Assembly: GCA_964415675.1 (NCBI GenBank)
Contig: CAYQBG010000006.1
Span: 134,497 to 198,496, forward strand
DNA: 64,000 nucleotides
Reading direction: 5' to 3'
DNA from: UBA5336 sp964415675
Lineage (GTDB): Bacteria > Pseudomonadota > Alphaproteobacteria > Caulobacterales > Hyphomonadaceae
The translations under genes and the position numbers were made by a program. Shown piece by piece: positions 41,717 to 51,125 of this stretch; the first letter of the stretch is position 1, and each line of letters opens with the position of its first letter. The notes below the pieces were generated by a model, which did no database searches, was not told where the DNA came from, and was given only the letters and a program-made list of their open reading frames with translations.

Positions 41717-42706
41717 ATGTCCGATGAGAGCCCCGAAATTGTCGAAGAGGCCGAAAAGGCCGTAGAACAGCTAGCGGCTGTCAAGGACGAGATTGCCAAG
41801 GCTGTGTTCGGACAAGACCGCGTGGTTGAATTGTCGCTCGCCGCGGTGCTCGCCGGCGGGCATGCGCTGCTGATCGGTGCACCGGGACTGGCCAAGACGC
41901 GGCTGGTCGAGGCGATGTCGACGGCGCTCGGGCTTGACGGAGCGCGCATCCAGTTCACGCCCGACCTCATGCCATCCGATATTCTGGGCTCTGAAGTGCT
42001 CGACGAAGCGCCGGGCGGCGAGCGCAGCTTCCGCTTCCTGCGCGGGCCGATCTTCACCCAGCTCCTGATGGCCGACGAGATCAACCGCGCCTCCCCGCGC
42101 ACCCAGTCCGCCCTTCTCCAGGCCATGCAGGAACGGCACGTCACCGTTGCCGGTGTCTCGCACGAACTGCCAAGGCCATTCCACGTGCTGGCCACCCAGA
42201 ACCCGATCGAGCAGGAAGGCACCTATCCGCTTCCCGAAGCCCAGCTTGACCGGTTCCTTCTGAAGATCGACGTGCAATATCCAGATCTCGACACCGAGCG
42301 GCGCATTCTTGTCGAAACGACGGGGTCGGATGAAAACGATGTGAAACCGGCGCTGGATGCGCAGCGCCTCATCGCACTTCAGGCGCTGGTACGCAAAATG
42401 CCCGTCGGCGAGAAAGTGCTCGATGCCATTCTTGCGCTTGTGCGCGAAGCCCGCCCCGAGCAGACCGGCGATGAGCGGGTCAAACGCCTCGTCGACTGGG
42501 GCCCCAGCCCTCGCGCCGGACAGGCGCTTATGCTGGCCGCGCGCTCGCGCGCCTTGCTGCGTGGGCGCCTGGCGCCCAGCATTGAGGATGTCGAGGCCCT
42601 GGCAGAGCCCGCGCTCGGCCACCGCATGGCGATGCGCTATGATCCCAGCGGCGAAGCTCCGGGCCTTGGCGAGCTGATCAATGATCTTGCTCGCAAGGCA
42701 GCCTAA
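41717..42706 (+). CDS. MoxR-family AAA+ ATPase
   Basis: A 329-residue AAA+ protein with Walker A GAPGLAKTRLVEAM, Walker B LLMADEINRASPRTQSALLQAMQE and sensor 2 GPSPRAGQALMLAARSRALL. MoxR ATPases act as chaperones that insert metal or mature VWA-domain partners. It is the first gene of a four-gene operon with a DUF58 protein and two large membrane proteins. The ATG at 41717 is chosen because upstream in-frame sequence (to 41618) has no usable start and lies in the promoter region. Confidence 0.94.
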   Translation: MSDESPEIVEEAEKAVEQLAAVKDEIAKAVFGQDRVVELSLAAVLAGGHALLIGAPGLAKTRLVEAMSTALGLDGARIQFTPDLMPSDILGSEVLDEAPGGERSFRFLRGPIFTQLLMADEINRASPRTQSALLQAMQERHVTVAGVSHELPRPFHVLATQNPIEQEGTYPLPEAQLDRFLLKIDVQYPDLDTERRILVETTGSDENDVKPALDAQRLIALQALVRKMPVGEKVLDAILALVREARPEQTGDERVKRLVDWGPSPRAGQALMLAARSRALLRGRLAPSIEDVEALAEPALGHRMAMRYDPSGEAPGLGELINDLARKAA

Positions 42707-42715
42707 CACGAGCCC

Positions 42716-43582
42716 ATGACAGACCTCGCCGCCCTCCGCTCACAAGCCGAGATACTGGCCTCCTCGCTGCCGGCGCTCGCCTTCCGTTCGACAGCCTCGG
42801 AGGCGCCGCATGTCGGCTCGGCCGGACGGCGCAAGGCGGGGACAGGCGAGCATTTCTGGCAGTATCGCCGCTATGCCCGCGAAGATGACTCCGCACGCGT
42901 CGATTGGCGGCGTTCGGCAAGGGGCGACGAACTTTACGTCCGCGAAAGCGAGCTGGAGACAGCACGCACTGTGTTATTCTGGTGCGATCCGCATCCCGGT
43001 TTCGACTGGCGCGGCAGTGATGAGCGGCGCACCAAGGCCGACGAAGCCCGGATGCTTATGCTCGCTATCGGAACACTTCTGTCGCGCGAGGGCGACCGAA
43101 TCGGTGTACTTGGCTCCGGGCGCAGTCCGGGCTTTGGCCGCCGCGCCATCGATCGGCTCGCAGAGGACCTGATGACGGATCAGTCGGGGCCCTTTCCCGA
43201 GGCCCCGCGAAAACCGGCCACGCTGATCGTCGCCAGCGACTTCTATGACAAGGTCGAGACGTGGGAAAAACGCCTGATGCCGCTCGCCTCGGTCTCCCGG
43301 GAAGGCATATTGCTGGCCCTTTCCGACCCTGTGGAACTGGACTTTCCGTTCGAAGGCCGCGTGCGGCTTACCCGTCCCGGGGAGGGTTTCCAGAGACTGT
43401 TCGGACGCGCCCAGTCACTTCGTGACACTTACAAGGCGCGCTTGCATGAGAACCGTACGGGCCTCAAGGCGCTGGCCACACAGCTGGGCTGGCGTTTCGT
43501 GGAACACGACACGTCAAAGGTCTCTCTCGCCGGCGCGGCAGCGCTGAAACGTGCTCTCGAATCCTATGGCGGCGGCAATTGA
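42716..43582 (+). CDS. DUF58 protein, MoxR partner
   Basis: A 288-residue protein with the DUF58 core: GTGEHFWQYRRYAREDDSARVDWRRSARGDELYVRESE, then a VWA-like domain (WWCDPHPGFDWRG, LLALSDPVELDFPF). DUF58 proteins usually accompany MoxR and other VWA proteins and are thought to be assembly factors. It follows moxR by 9 bases and overlaps the next gene (TTG start at 43579). Its substrate is unknown. Confidence 0.9.
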   Translation: MTDLAALRSQAEILASSLPALAFRSTASEAPHVGSAGRRKAGTGEHFWQYRRYAREDDSARVDWRRSARGDELYVRESELETARTVLFWCDPHPGFDWRGSDERRTKADEARMLMLAIGTLLSREGDRIGVLGSGRSPGFGRRAIDRLAEDLMTDQSGPFPEAPRKPATLIVASDFYDKVETWEKRLMPLASVSREGILLALSDPVELDFPFEGRVRLTRPGEGFQRLFGRAQSLRDTYKARLHENRTGLKALATQLGWRFVEHDTSKVSLAGAAALKRALESYGGGN

Positions 43583-46407
43583 ATTTCGGCGCGACCACTC
43601 TTCAGAATCTGATGCTGGGCCCCTTCCTGTTTGGCGCCCCTCTGGCGCTTGCCGCGCTGATCCTCCTGCCGGTGATCTGGTGGGTTCTGCGGGCCACGCC
43701 GCCAGCGCCGCGGGCTGCGGAACTGCCCTCGCTGCGCCTGCTTGATGATATCGACCCGCGAGAGGAAACGCCCGACAGGACACCCTGGTGGCTCCTGCTC
43801 CTGCGCCTCCTGGCAGCGGCCCTCGCGATCGGCGCCCTGGCCCAGCCTGTTTTCGCGCCGGCCGGGCCTGCCGATACGTCTCAGGACGGGCCGCTCCTTG
43901 TGGTCGTTGACGATGGCTGGTCCTCGGCGCTTCGCTGGCGGGATGTGATCAATGCAGCCGATGCGGGCGTTGCAGCCAGCGGGCGTGACACGCCAACCCA
44001 TCTGCTGCGCACCGCACCACAGGCCCGTCATTCCGATCCTGCCGAGCGCTTTTCGCGCCAGGAAATGCGCCGTCGCCTGGACACTGTCGAGCCGGTGTCC
44101 TGGGGCGTGGACCGAAACGATGCGCTCAGGCGGTTAGATGACAGCGGGCTCGCCCCCGCGCGCATACTCTGGGCCACCAGCGGCCTCAGCGACGGAACAG
44201 ATCTCGATTTTGCCGCCGCCCTGGCCGCACGCGCGGCGCTGTCAGTCTATGTGGCCCAGCCACGTGGGCCGGCAGCCATCACCGGTCTTTCGAGCGACGC
44301 CAGCGGCGTTGCTCTCACTGTCAGGCGCGTTGGCGACGGTCCGGGCCTCGACCTGAATGTCTCCGCACTCACGATTGATGGCGCATCGCTTGCCACTGCC
44401 CCTGTTCGCTTCGAGCCAGGCAGCGATGAAGCGGTCGCACGTTTCGAATTGCCCGGCGGAGCTCTCAGCCGGATTTCCCGCTTCACCGTTACCGGCCAGC
44501 AGGGCGCGAGCCTGACGTGGCTTTGGGACAGTGCCAATCGCATGCGCCGGGTGGGGCTGGTCTCCGGTGGCGGCTCGGCCCAGCCGCTCTTGTCGGATGT
44601 GCACTATGTCCGCAAGGCGCTCGAACCCTTCGCCACGATTATTGAGGGCGAACTTGCAGACATCGTGCAGGCCCGGCCGGATGCGATCATCCTGACAGAT
44701 ATCGGAACAATATCACCCTCTGCGATCGGCCCCCTGACCGACTGGATCGAGAGTGGCGGTGCGCTGATCCGTTTTTCCGGTCCCAACCTGGCCGCCCAGA
44801 GCGACAGCCTGGTGCCGGTGCCACTTCGCCGCACGGCCAGGGCGCTCGGCGGCGCGCTTGCCTGGGATGAGCCGCAGGCCATCGACGACTTTCCCGACAA
44901 CTCCCCATTCGCAGGTCTCGCTCCGCCTTCGAATGCCGTGGTGCGCCAGCAGGTCCTCGCCCAGCCTGCCGCAGACCTGCAGGCACGCACATGGGCCCGG
45001 CTGGAGGACGGTTCGCCCGTCGTCACGGCGGCTTCGCGCGGATCGGGAACGGTGATTCTCTTTCATGTCACTGCGGGGCCGGGATGGTCGGACCTGCCCT
45101 ATACAGGCACATTCACGCAGATGCTCCGCCGTGCGATTGCCGCCGGGCGCTCGGAAGTCCGCATTGATGAGGAAGGCGCCTATTCCCCACGCCTGACACT
45201 GGATGGCGCCGGGCGCCTTGTGACACCGCCGGGCCAGGCGGCACCGGTGATGGCAGCGCAGTTCGAAACTGTTCAGCCTTCGCCGCAGCATCCGCCGGGA
45301 CTGTATCGCGGCCCGGCCGGGACTCGCGCGATCAATTCGGCCGCCGGCGCAAGGCCGCGCGTCATGGACAACTGGCCGGCAGGCGTGCAATTGCTGGGAG
45401 ATGCGCAAACGCGGCGGACCGATCTTGCCGGGCCGCTTTTGACCGGTGCACTCTTACTGGTCATGATCGACCTCCTCATTGCCCTTTCGATGGCCGGCCG
45501 GTTGCCACGGCTCGGCAAGGCGCATACCGCCTTTTTGCTTATCGTCGGCCTGTCGGCCATCGCCGCCCTGCCGGAGACGGCTTATGCCCAGGCTTTCGGG
45601 CAACGGTCGATGGAAGACGGGCTCACCAAGTCAGAAGCTGCCGCAATCAATATGAGGTTCGCCTATATCGAAACAGGTGACAGCGAGCTTGATGAAATGA
45701 CCCGAGCCGGCCTTACAGGCCTGTCGCGGATTCTTTTCCTGCGCACCTCTGTCGAACCGGCCCAGCCGGATGCGGTGAACCCGCAGAGCGATGCATTGGA
45801 ACTTTATCCGCTGATTTATTACGCCGTCCCCGAAGCCGCAGAACCACTGCCCCCTGAAACGGCGACCGCGCTGAATCGCTATATGCGAAATGGTGGTGCC
45901 CTGATCATCGATACGCGCTCAGGCGGTGATTATGGCAGCGATGCGGCCCTCGACAATCTGTCGGAACACCTTGCAGGACTGGACTTGCCGGCGCTCGTGC
46001 CGGCCGACAACGACCACGTCATCACAAAAAGCTTCTATCTCATCGACGGGTTTCCGGGCCGCTATAGCGGCCAACCGCTCTGGCTGGAGACAACCGGGCC
46101 GGATGGAGAGACCAGCGGCGACGGTGTATCGCGCCTGTTTGTAGGTACCGCCGACTGGGCGTCCGCCTGGGCGATCGACAATCGGGCGCGTCCACTGGCC
46201 TCGGTTGATGGCGGCAGCCGGCAGCGGGAAATGGCCAACAGGTTTGGTGTCAACCTCGTCATGTACATCCTGACCGGCAACTACAAATCCGACCAGGTCC
46301 ACCTGCCTGCACTGCTTGAGCGGCTTGGCGAGGATGGCGCTGCACAGGACGGTGACTTCGAACTTGATGACTTGCCGCCATCCATCCGCGACGGAGGGCC
46401 GCGCTGA
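43579..46407 (+). CDS. large membrane protein with BatA-like N-terminus and DUF4159
   Basis: A 942-residue protein. The N-terminus has two transmembrane helices (LMLGPFLFGAPLALAALILLPVIWWVLRATPP and LLLLRLLAAALAIGALAQPVFA) in the BatA/aerotolerance arrangement, then a long beta-rich periplasmic region, another helix near residue 620, and a C-terminal DUF4159 domain (FAYIETGDSELDEMTRAGLTGLSRIL and YMRNGGALIIDTRSG). It starts with TTG at 43579 overlapping the DUF58 stop. It is a MoxR-system partner at the membrane; the function is unproven, with links to envelope stress in other bacteria. Confidence 0.88.
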   Translation: MNFGATTLQNLMLGPFLFGAPLALAALILLPVIWWVLRATPPAPRAAELPSLRLLDDIDPREETPDRTPWWLLLLRLLAAALAIGALAQPVFAPAGPADTSQDGPLLVVVDDGWSSALRWRDVINAADAGVAASGRDTPTHLLRTAPQARHSDPAERFSRQEMRRRLDTVEPVSWGVDRNDALRRLDDSGLAPARILWATSGLSDGTDLDFAAALAARAALSVYVAQPRGPAAITGLSSDASGVALTVRRVGDGPGLDLNVSALTIDGASLATAPVRFEPGSDEAVARFELPGGALSRISRFTVTGQQGASLTWLWDSANRMRRVGLVSGGGSAQPLLSDVHYVRKALEPFATIIEGELADIVQARPDAIILTDIGTISPSAIGPLTDWIESGGALIRFSGPNLAAQSDSLVPVPLRRTARALGGALAWDEPQAIDDFPDNSPFAGLAPPSNAVVRQQVLAQPAADLQARTWARLEDGSPVVTAASRGSGTVILFHVTAGPGWSDLPYTGTFTQMLRRAIAAGRSEVRIDEEGAYSPRLTLDGAGRLVTPPGQAAPVMAAQFETVQPSPQHPPGLYRGPAGTRAINSAAGARPRVMDNWPAGVQLLGDAQTRRTDLAGPLLTGALLLVMIDLLIALSMAGRLPRLGKAHTAFLLIVGLSAIAALPETAYAQAFGQRSMEDGLTKSEAAAINMRFAYIETGDSELDEMTRAGLTGLSRILFLRTSVEPAQPDAVNPQSDALELYPLIYYAVPEAAEPLPPETATALNRYMRNGGALIIDTRSGGDYGSDAALDNLSEHLAGLDLPALVPADNDHVITKSFYLIDGFPGRYSGQPLWLETTGPDGETSGDGVSRLFVGTADWASAWAIDNRARPLASVDGGSRQREMANRFGVNLVMYILTGNYKSDQVHLPALLERLGEDGAAQDGDFELDDLPPSIRDGGPR

Positions 46408-48455
46408 TGGAAACGAGCATCAATGTCACCCGGATCGGCTTCGAGCCCTGGCTCGGCTGGCCCCTCTTCGCAGCGCTGGCCGGACTGGCCGCACTGTTAT
46501 GGCTCATCTACACGCTCGCACGCGGCAAGGCACCGCTCACACGACTGGGGGCCATCGCGCTCATGCTTGGCGCGCTCGCAAACCCGTCAATCGTTGAAGA
46601 AGACCGCGAGCCGCTGGCATCCGTGGCCGCCGTCATCCTCGATCGCTCTGAGAGCATGCAATTCGGACAGCGCGCGCAGGCTGCGGACGCGGCCCGGGCG
46701 CGCGTCCTGGAACGTCTCGGCGCCGAAGCCGGGATCGAAGTGCGCACACTTGAAACAGACCCGGACGCAAACGGGACAAATCTCATATCCGCCCTTGAAG
46801 GCCTGATGGCGGATGTTCCGCGCGATCGGATCGCCGGCGCGATCCTGATCACTGACGGTCAGGTCCATGACGTGCCGGCAGATGTCTCTCGGCTGGCTGA
46901 GCTGGGACCGATTCACGGCCTTGTGGTCGGCGATCCTGACCGGGGTGATCGCCGGATCGAATTCGTCGAAGGACCAAGCTTCGGCATTGTCGGCGAAACG
47001 GCTGATTTCGTTATCCGGGCCGAAGATCCCGATGGCGGGCGAATTCCGGTGACTCTGTCCCTGAATGGTGGCGAGCCGCAGAGTTTTTCAGTCACTTCGG
47101 GGCGAGACACACCGGTTTCCATTGAAATCGAACGGCGCGGCTCGAACATGCTGGTGCTTGAAACCCCGCCCGGCCGCGAGGAGCTTACGCTCGCCAATAA
47201 CCGGACAGCCGCGAATATCCGGGGCGCCCGTGACCGCCTGCGCGTGCTGCTGATCACCGGGCGACCGAATGCGGCCGGCCGGGTCTGGCGCGACCTGCTG
47301 AAATCCGACCCGCAGGTGGATCTCGTCCATTTCACGATCCTTCGTCCTCCCTTGAAGAATGACATCACACCAATCGAAGAGCTCGCCCTGATCCAGTTCC
47401 CGACCGAGGAATTGTTCGAGGACAAACTGAAGGACTTTCACCTCATCATCTTCGACCAGTATGAGCGCCGCGGCGTGGTCACACAGTCCTATCTCGCCAA
47501 TATGGCGCGCTATGTCGATGATGGCGGCGCGCTGATCCTGGTGGCCGGCGAGGCCTTTGCCGGCCCGGCAAGCCTGGCGCGAACGCCGCTGGCCGCCGTC
47601 CTGCCGGCCATCCCGGACGGCGATATCTTCACCGGCGGATTCGATCCCGCACTGACCGATGCGGGACGGCGTCACACAGTCACTGCCGCGCTCGAGGGGC
47701 GCGACTGGGGCCGCTGGATGCGTTCCGTAGGTGCGCGCGCCGAAGCCGGCGACGTGTTGATGACCGGGCCAGATGGCTCACCCCTGCTCGTGCTCGACCG
47801 GGTCGGCGACGGGCGCGTGGGCCTGCTCCTGTCAGACCAGATCTGGCTGTGGGCGCGCGGCCATGATGGCGGCGGGCCGTTCTCGGAACTCATCCGCCGC
47901 ATGGTCCACTGGATGATGAAGGAACCGGAACTCGAAGAGCGCCAGCTCGCCTTGATCGCCGATGGCAAGGAAGCGCGCATTCGCTTGCGCACCCTTGCCG
48001 ATGACGCACCCCCGCTGACGCTGGAAACGCCCGAAGGCGAGTTGCTACAGCCGGAATGGGAAAGCGCCGGCCCCGGCCAGTTCGTCGCGCGCACGCCGAT
48101 CCAGCAGCTCGGGCTCTACCGTGCAGAGGCCGGCGGGCTGGAAGCAGTTTCGCTCAACGGCCCCGCCAATCCGAGGGAATATGCCGATCTGACATCGACG
48201 CAAGACCGACTTCGTCCTGCGGCAGTGTCCACGCGCGCGGGCCTGTTTCGTGTTGGTCCGGATGGCGAGCGTCTGCCAGATATCCGAAGGGTCGGCGCCC
48301 GAGGTGATGCCGCCGGCGGCAACTGGCTCGGCCTGCGCGAGCGTGGGGCCTATGCCGTGACCTCGTCGCGTTCAACACCGCTCCTGCCAGGCCTGATTGC
48401 CGCGCTTGCGCTGATGGCGGTCATGCTCTGGGCGTGGCGCCGCGAGGGTCGATAG
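46407..48455 (+). CDS. membrane protein with VWA-like and glutamine-amidotransferase-like domains
   Basis: A 682-residue protein starting at the base that ends the DUF4159 gene (1-base overlap). Two helices at the N-terminus, then a VWA-like fragment with a degenerate metal site (AAVILDRSESMQFGQ, the MIDAS DXSXS reading DRSES, and LITDGQVHD), a beta domain, a class-I GATase-like domain (VLLITGRPNAAGR, LIIFDQYERRG, YVDDGGALILVAGEAFAG) and a C-terminal helix (LLPGLIAALALMAVMLWAWRR). It completes the MoxR-DUF58-DUF4159 unit common in alphaproteobacteria. The ligand is unknown. Confidence 0.82.
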   Translation: METSINVTRIGFEPWLGWPLFAALAGLAALLWLIYTLARGKAPLTRLGAIALMLGALANPSIVEEDREPLASVAAVILDRSESMQFGQRAQAADAARARVLERLGAEAGIEVRTLETDPDANGTNLISALEGLMADVPRDRIAGAILITDGQVHDVPADVSRLAELGPIHGLVVGDPDRGDRRIEFVEGPSFGIVGETADFVIRAEDPDGGRIPVTLSLNGGEPQSFSVTSGRDTPVSIEIERRGSNMLVLETPPGREELTLANNRTAANIRGARDRLRVLLITGRPNAAGRVWRDLLKSDPQVDLVHFTILRPPLKNDITPIEELALIQFPTEELFEDKLKDFHLIIFDQYERRGVVTQSYLANMARYVDDGGALILVAGEAFAGPASLARTPLAAVLPAIPDGDIFTGGFDPALTDAGRRHTVTAALEGRDWGRWMRSVGARAEAGDVLMTGPDGSPLLVLDRVGDGRVGLLLSDQIWLWARGHDGGGPFSELIRRMVHWMMKEPELEERQLALIADGKEARIRLRTLADDAPPLTLETPEGELLQPEWESAGPGQFVARTPIQQLGLYRAEAGGLEAVSLNGPANPREYADLTSTQDRLRPAAVSTRAGLFRVGPDGERLPDIRRVGARGDAAGGNWLGLRERGAYAVTSSRSTPLLPGLIAALALMAVMLWAWRREGR

Positions 48456-48953
48456 TCAGGCAAGCTCCGGCGCCGCCCTGACCCGGCCTGAGACATCTGC
48501 GCCGGACTGAGCAAGCGACCTCAGCATGATCCGGCCTGCATCCTGAGGCCCCGGCATGGCGATCCGGTCCGGCGCGGCGACAGTGAATCCGATTTCGCCG
48601 AAATAGGCCGGCGCTCCGATCAGGAGGGCCACCGGCCAACCCGCCGTCTGCCCGGCCTCCAGCGCCTCGCCGGTGACCGTCAGGCCAAGTCGGCTGCCGC
48701 GATAAGCCGGATGCACCGCGACCGGACCATAGAACAGGGCCGGCAGCGGGCCGATCCGGATCGGCCAGACGCGGCACACACCGGCAAGCTCGCCATCGCG
48801 CATGGCAACCCGGTTGATGGCCGGCAGGGACGAGGAGAATTCGCGCAGCCGCTCAGCCGTTCTGGCGAAATGCCCCGGCCCGAATGTCAGGTCGAAAAGG
48901 CTCTCAATGGCGTCGGCATGGGTCGGCGGGTTCTCGGGGAGGATCTCGATCAT
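48456..48953 (-). CDS. GNAT-family N-acetyltransferase
   Basis: A 165-residue acetyltransferase. The acetyl-CoA binding P-loop region is GPVAVHPAYRGSRLGLTVTGEALEAGQTAGW, preceded by ELAGVCRVWPIRIG and followed by LLIGAPAYFGEIGF, a layout typical of predicted N-acetyltransferases of the YhbS type. The ATG at 48953 gives a normal N-terminus (MIEILPENPPTHADAIE). Its stop is 0 bases past the stop of the convergent membrane-protein gene. The substrate is unknown. Confidence 0.88.
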   Translation of the reverse strand: MIEILPENPPTHADAIESLFDLTFGPGHFARTAERLREFSSSLPAINRVAMRDGELAGVCRVWPIRIGPLPALFYGPVAVHPAYRGSRLGLTVTGEALEAGQTAGWPVALLIGAPAYFGEIGFTVAAPDRIAMPGPQDAGRIMLRSLAQSGADVSGRVRAAPELA

Positions 48954-49078
48954 CGCGGCGGAGTAGTGAAAGAGGTGCCCCGGTGCAACCGAAATTGACC
49001 GAAGACTGACGGCAAAGCGGCTTTCATTCTGCCGCAAGCCCGGTATCTTCCGCCAAAATGCTATATCTGGAGGAATTT

Positions 49079-49996
49079 ATGGGCATTCTGGACGGAAAGA
49101 CGGTTCTCGTCACTGGGGGCGGCAACGGGATTGGCCGGGAGTGTGCGCTGCTGGCCGCACGCGAAGGCGCGAAAGTGGTGGTCAATGATCTCGGTGGCAG
49201 CCTGACCGGTAGCGATGAAGGCGATGCCGGCCCGGCAGAACAGGTCGCCAGGGAAATCCGCGAGGCCGGCGGCGAGGCGGTGTCCAACTCCGAAAGCGTG
49301 ACCGAGATGGCTGCGGTCGAGGGCATGGTCGAGCAGGCCATGGATGCCTTCGGCGGCCTGCACGCGATCATGAACCCGGCCGGCATCCTCCGCGATACCA
49401 TGTTTCACAAGATGAGCGAGGAAGACTGGAAGGCCGTCATCGATGTCCATCTTCACGGCACGTTCAATGTCACCCGGGCCGCGATCAATCATTTCCGCGA
49501 CCAGGAAGACGGCAGCTATGTCCTGTTCACCTCGACCACGGGCCTGATCGGCAATGTCGGCCAGGCCAATTATGGCGCCGCCAAGCTGGGCATTGCCAGC
49601 CTGTCCCGGATCATAGCCATGGAAGGCGCGCGCAGGAAAGTCCGCTCCAACGTCATCGCACCCTTTGCCTGGACCCGGATGATCGCCTCCATCCCGGTCA
49701 AGGACGAGGCGGGCGCCGAGCGGGTCGAGCGCATGAAGAATGGGATGCGCGCCGACCAGGTGGCCCAGCTCGCGGTCGCGCTGGCCGCCGACAAGGCCAA
49801 ACATGTCACCGGCCAGATTTTTTCGGTCCGCGGCAATGAAGTGATTCTCTTCGACCAGCCAAGGCCGGTAAAATCGGTCTCGCGGCTGGAGGGCTGGAGC
49901 CCTGAGACGCTCATCGAGCACGCCTTCCCTGCGATGGAGCCCGACTTCTTCGACCTTGGCGCGACAACCAGCGTTTTCCCCTACGATCCGGTCTGA
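49079..49996 (+). CDS. SDR-family oxidoreductase (3-hydroxyacyl-CoA dehydrogenase-like)
   Basis: A 305-residue short-chain dehydrogenase. The cofactor motif TGGGNGIGRE lies at residues 11-20, DLGGSL near 39, the catalytic tyrosine-lysine pair in NYGAAKLGI and the catalytic serine in FTSTTGLIG. The C-terminal extension resembles the SDR part of multifunctional enzyme type 2 (MaoC/hydratase-associated 3-hydroxyacyl-CoA dehydrogenases). A GGAGG site 5 bases before the ATG at 49079 fixes the start. It is divergent from the acetyltransferase gene. Confidence 0.9.
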   Translation: MGILDGKTVLVTGGGNGIGRECALLAAREGAKVVVNDLGGSLTGSDEGDAGPAEQVAREIREAGGEAVSNSESVTEMAAVEGMVEQAMDAFGGLHAIMNPAGILRDTMFHKMSEEDWKAVIDVHLHGTFNVTRAAINHFRDQEDGSYVLFTSTTGLIGNVGQANYGAAKLGIASLSRIIAMEGARRKVRSNVIAPFAWTRMIASIPVKDEAGAERVERMKNGMRADQVAQLAVALAADKAKHVTGQIFSVRGNEVILFDQPRPVKSVSRLEGWSPETLIEHAFPAMEPDFFDLGATTSVFPYDPV

Positions 49997-50041
49997 GCGG
50001 CCCCGCGATCGCGGGCTTGCACGCCAGACGGACTTACTCTA

Positions 50042-50079
50042 GCGCATCGTCACATCACTCTGAGTGAGTGACGATGCGC
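50042..50079. repeat. perfect inverted repeat (cruciform) upstream of pyrB
   Basis: GCGCATCGTCAC at 50042-50053 is exactly the reverse complement of GTGACGATGCGC at 50068-50079. The loop itself contains a second palindrome (TCACTC / GAGTGA at 50055-50067). It lies between the SDR stop and pyrB. No T-run follows on either strand, so it is not an ordinary terminator; it may be a protein-binding site or part of the repeat family in the next feature. Confidence 0.85.
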
Positions 50080-50094
50080 GAGGTTCCTGTTTTG

Positions 50095-50140
50095 GCGCAT
50101 TTTCTTGATGCGAACCGGTTCCCACTTCGCTTGAAAATGC
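50095..50140. repeat. intergenic palindromic repeat of the AACCGGTT-centred alphaproteobacterial type
   Basis: An imperfect palindrome with outer arms GCATTTTC (50097-50104) and GAAAATGC (50133-50140) around the centre GAACCGGTTC. Elements with this layout, GCATTTTC then CGAAGTGGGAACCGGTTCGC, are dispersed intergenic repeats I remember from many alphaproteobacteria. It is 35 bases before the pyrB start, so it could influence pyrB transcription or RNA stability. Confidence 0.75.
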
Positions 50141-50174
50141 TTTAGGTGCCAGTCCGTTTGCCGGGAGATCGTCA

Positions 50175-51125
50175 ATGCCAAGCGCTACAGACGGCTACGC
50201 TTTCACAGGCCCTCACCTGTTGGGACTCAGCGGACTGAACCGGCTGGAATTGCAGTCCATCCTCGACATCGCCAATAACTATGCCGACCTTGCCCGGCAG
50301 GGTCGGCGCGGTCCCCCACGACTGAAAGACAAGACCGTCATCAACCTGTTTTTCGAGAATTCGACGCGAACCATGTCGAGTTTCGAGATTGCCGCCAAAC
50401 GGCTCGGCGCTGATGTCGTCAACATGCCAGTGGCGGCCTCAAGCGTGAAAAAGGGCGAAACGCTGATCGACACGGCGATGACGCTGAACGCGATGAAGCC
50501 GGACGTGATCGTCATCCGCCATTCGGCGTCCGGCGGCGTGAAACTCCTCTCGCGCAAGGTCGATTGCGCGGTCATCAATGCCGGCGATGGCCTGCATGAA
50601 CATCCCACACAGGGGCTGCTGGACACGCTGACAATCCTTCGCGAAAAGGGTCGGGTCGAGGGACTGAACGTGACCATCTGCGGCGACATTGCCCATTCGC
50701 GAGTGGCCCGCTCAACCACATACGCTCTGCACCAGCTCGGCGCGCGGGTGCGCCTGGCCGGCCCGCGCACGCTCCTGCCGCGCGATGCTTCGGAATGGGG
50801 TGCAGAGACGGTCCATACCGATTTCGAGGCGGCCCTTGCCGATGCCGATGTGGTGATGATGCTGCGCCTGCAGCTGGAGCGGATGGACGGGGCCTATCTG
50901 CCCAGCCGGCGGGAATATTTCAGCTTTTACGGCCTCACACCGGCGCGTCTGGCACTGGCCCGGCCGGACGCTCTGGTAATGCATCCCGGCCCGATGAATC
51001 GCGGGATCGAGATTGAGAGCGCGATCGCCGATGGCGAACAATCCGTGATCACAGCACAGGTCGAGATGGGGGTCGCCGTGCGCATGGCAGTTCTAGACAT
51101 GCTGGCCGGGAGCGACCTGAAATGA
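50175..51125 (+). CDS. pyrB: aspartate carbamoyltransferase catalytic subunit
   Basis: A 316-residue ATCase catalytic chain that joins carbamoyl phosphate and aspartate in pyrimidine synthesis. The carbamoyl-phosphate motif FFENSTRTMSSFEIAAKRLGAD (S-T-R-T) is near residue 56, followed by VIRHSASGG and GDGLHEHPTQGLLD, and the late HPGPMNRGIEI. It ends overlapping the next gene by 4 bases (ATGA). The partner PyrC' probably forms the dodecameric complex. The start at 50175 follows a GGGAGA site. Confidence 0.97.
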   Translation: MPSATDGYAFTGPHLLGLSGLNRLELQSILDIANNYADLARQGRRGPPRLKDKTVINLFFENSTRTMSSFEIAAKRLGADVVNMPVAASSVKKGETLIDTAMTLNAMKPDVIVIRHSASGGVKLLSRKVDCAVINAGDGLHEHPTQGLLDTLTILREKGRVEGLNVTICGDIAHSRVARSTTYALHQLGARVRLAGPRTLLPRDASEWGAETVHTDFEAALADADVVMMLRLQLERMDGAYLPSRREYFSFYGLTPARLALARPDALVMHPGPMNRGIEIESAIADGEQSVITAQVEMGVAVRMAVLDMLAGSDLK

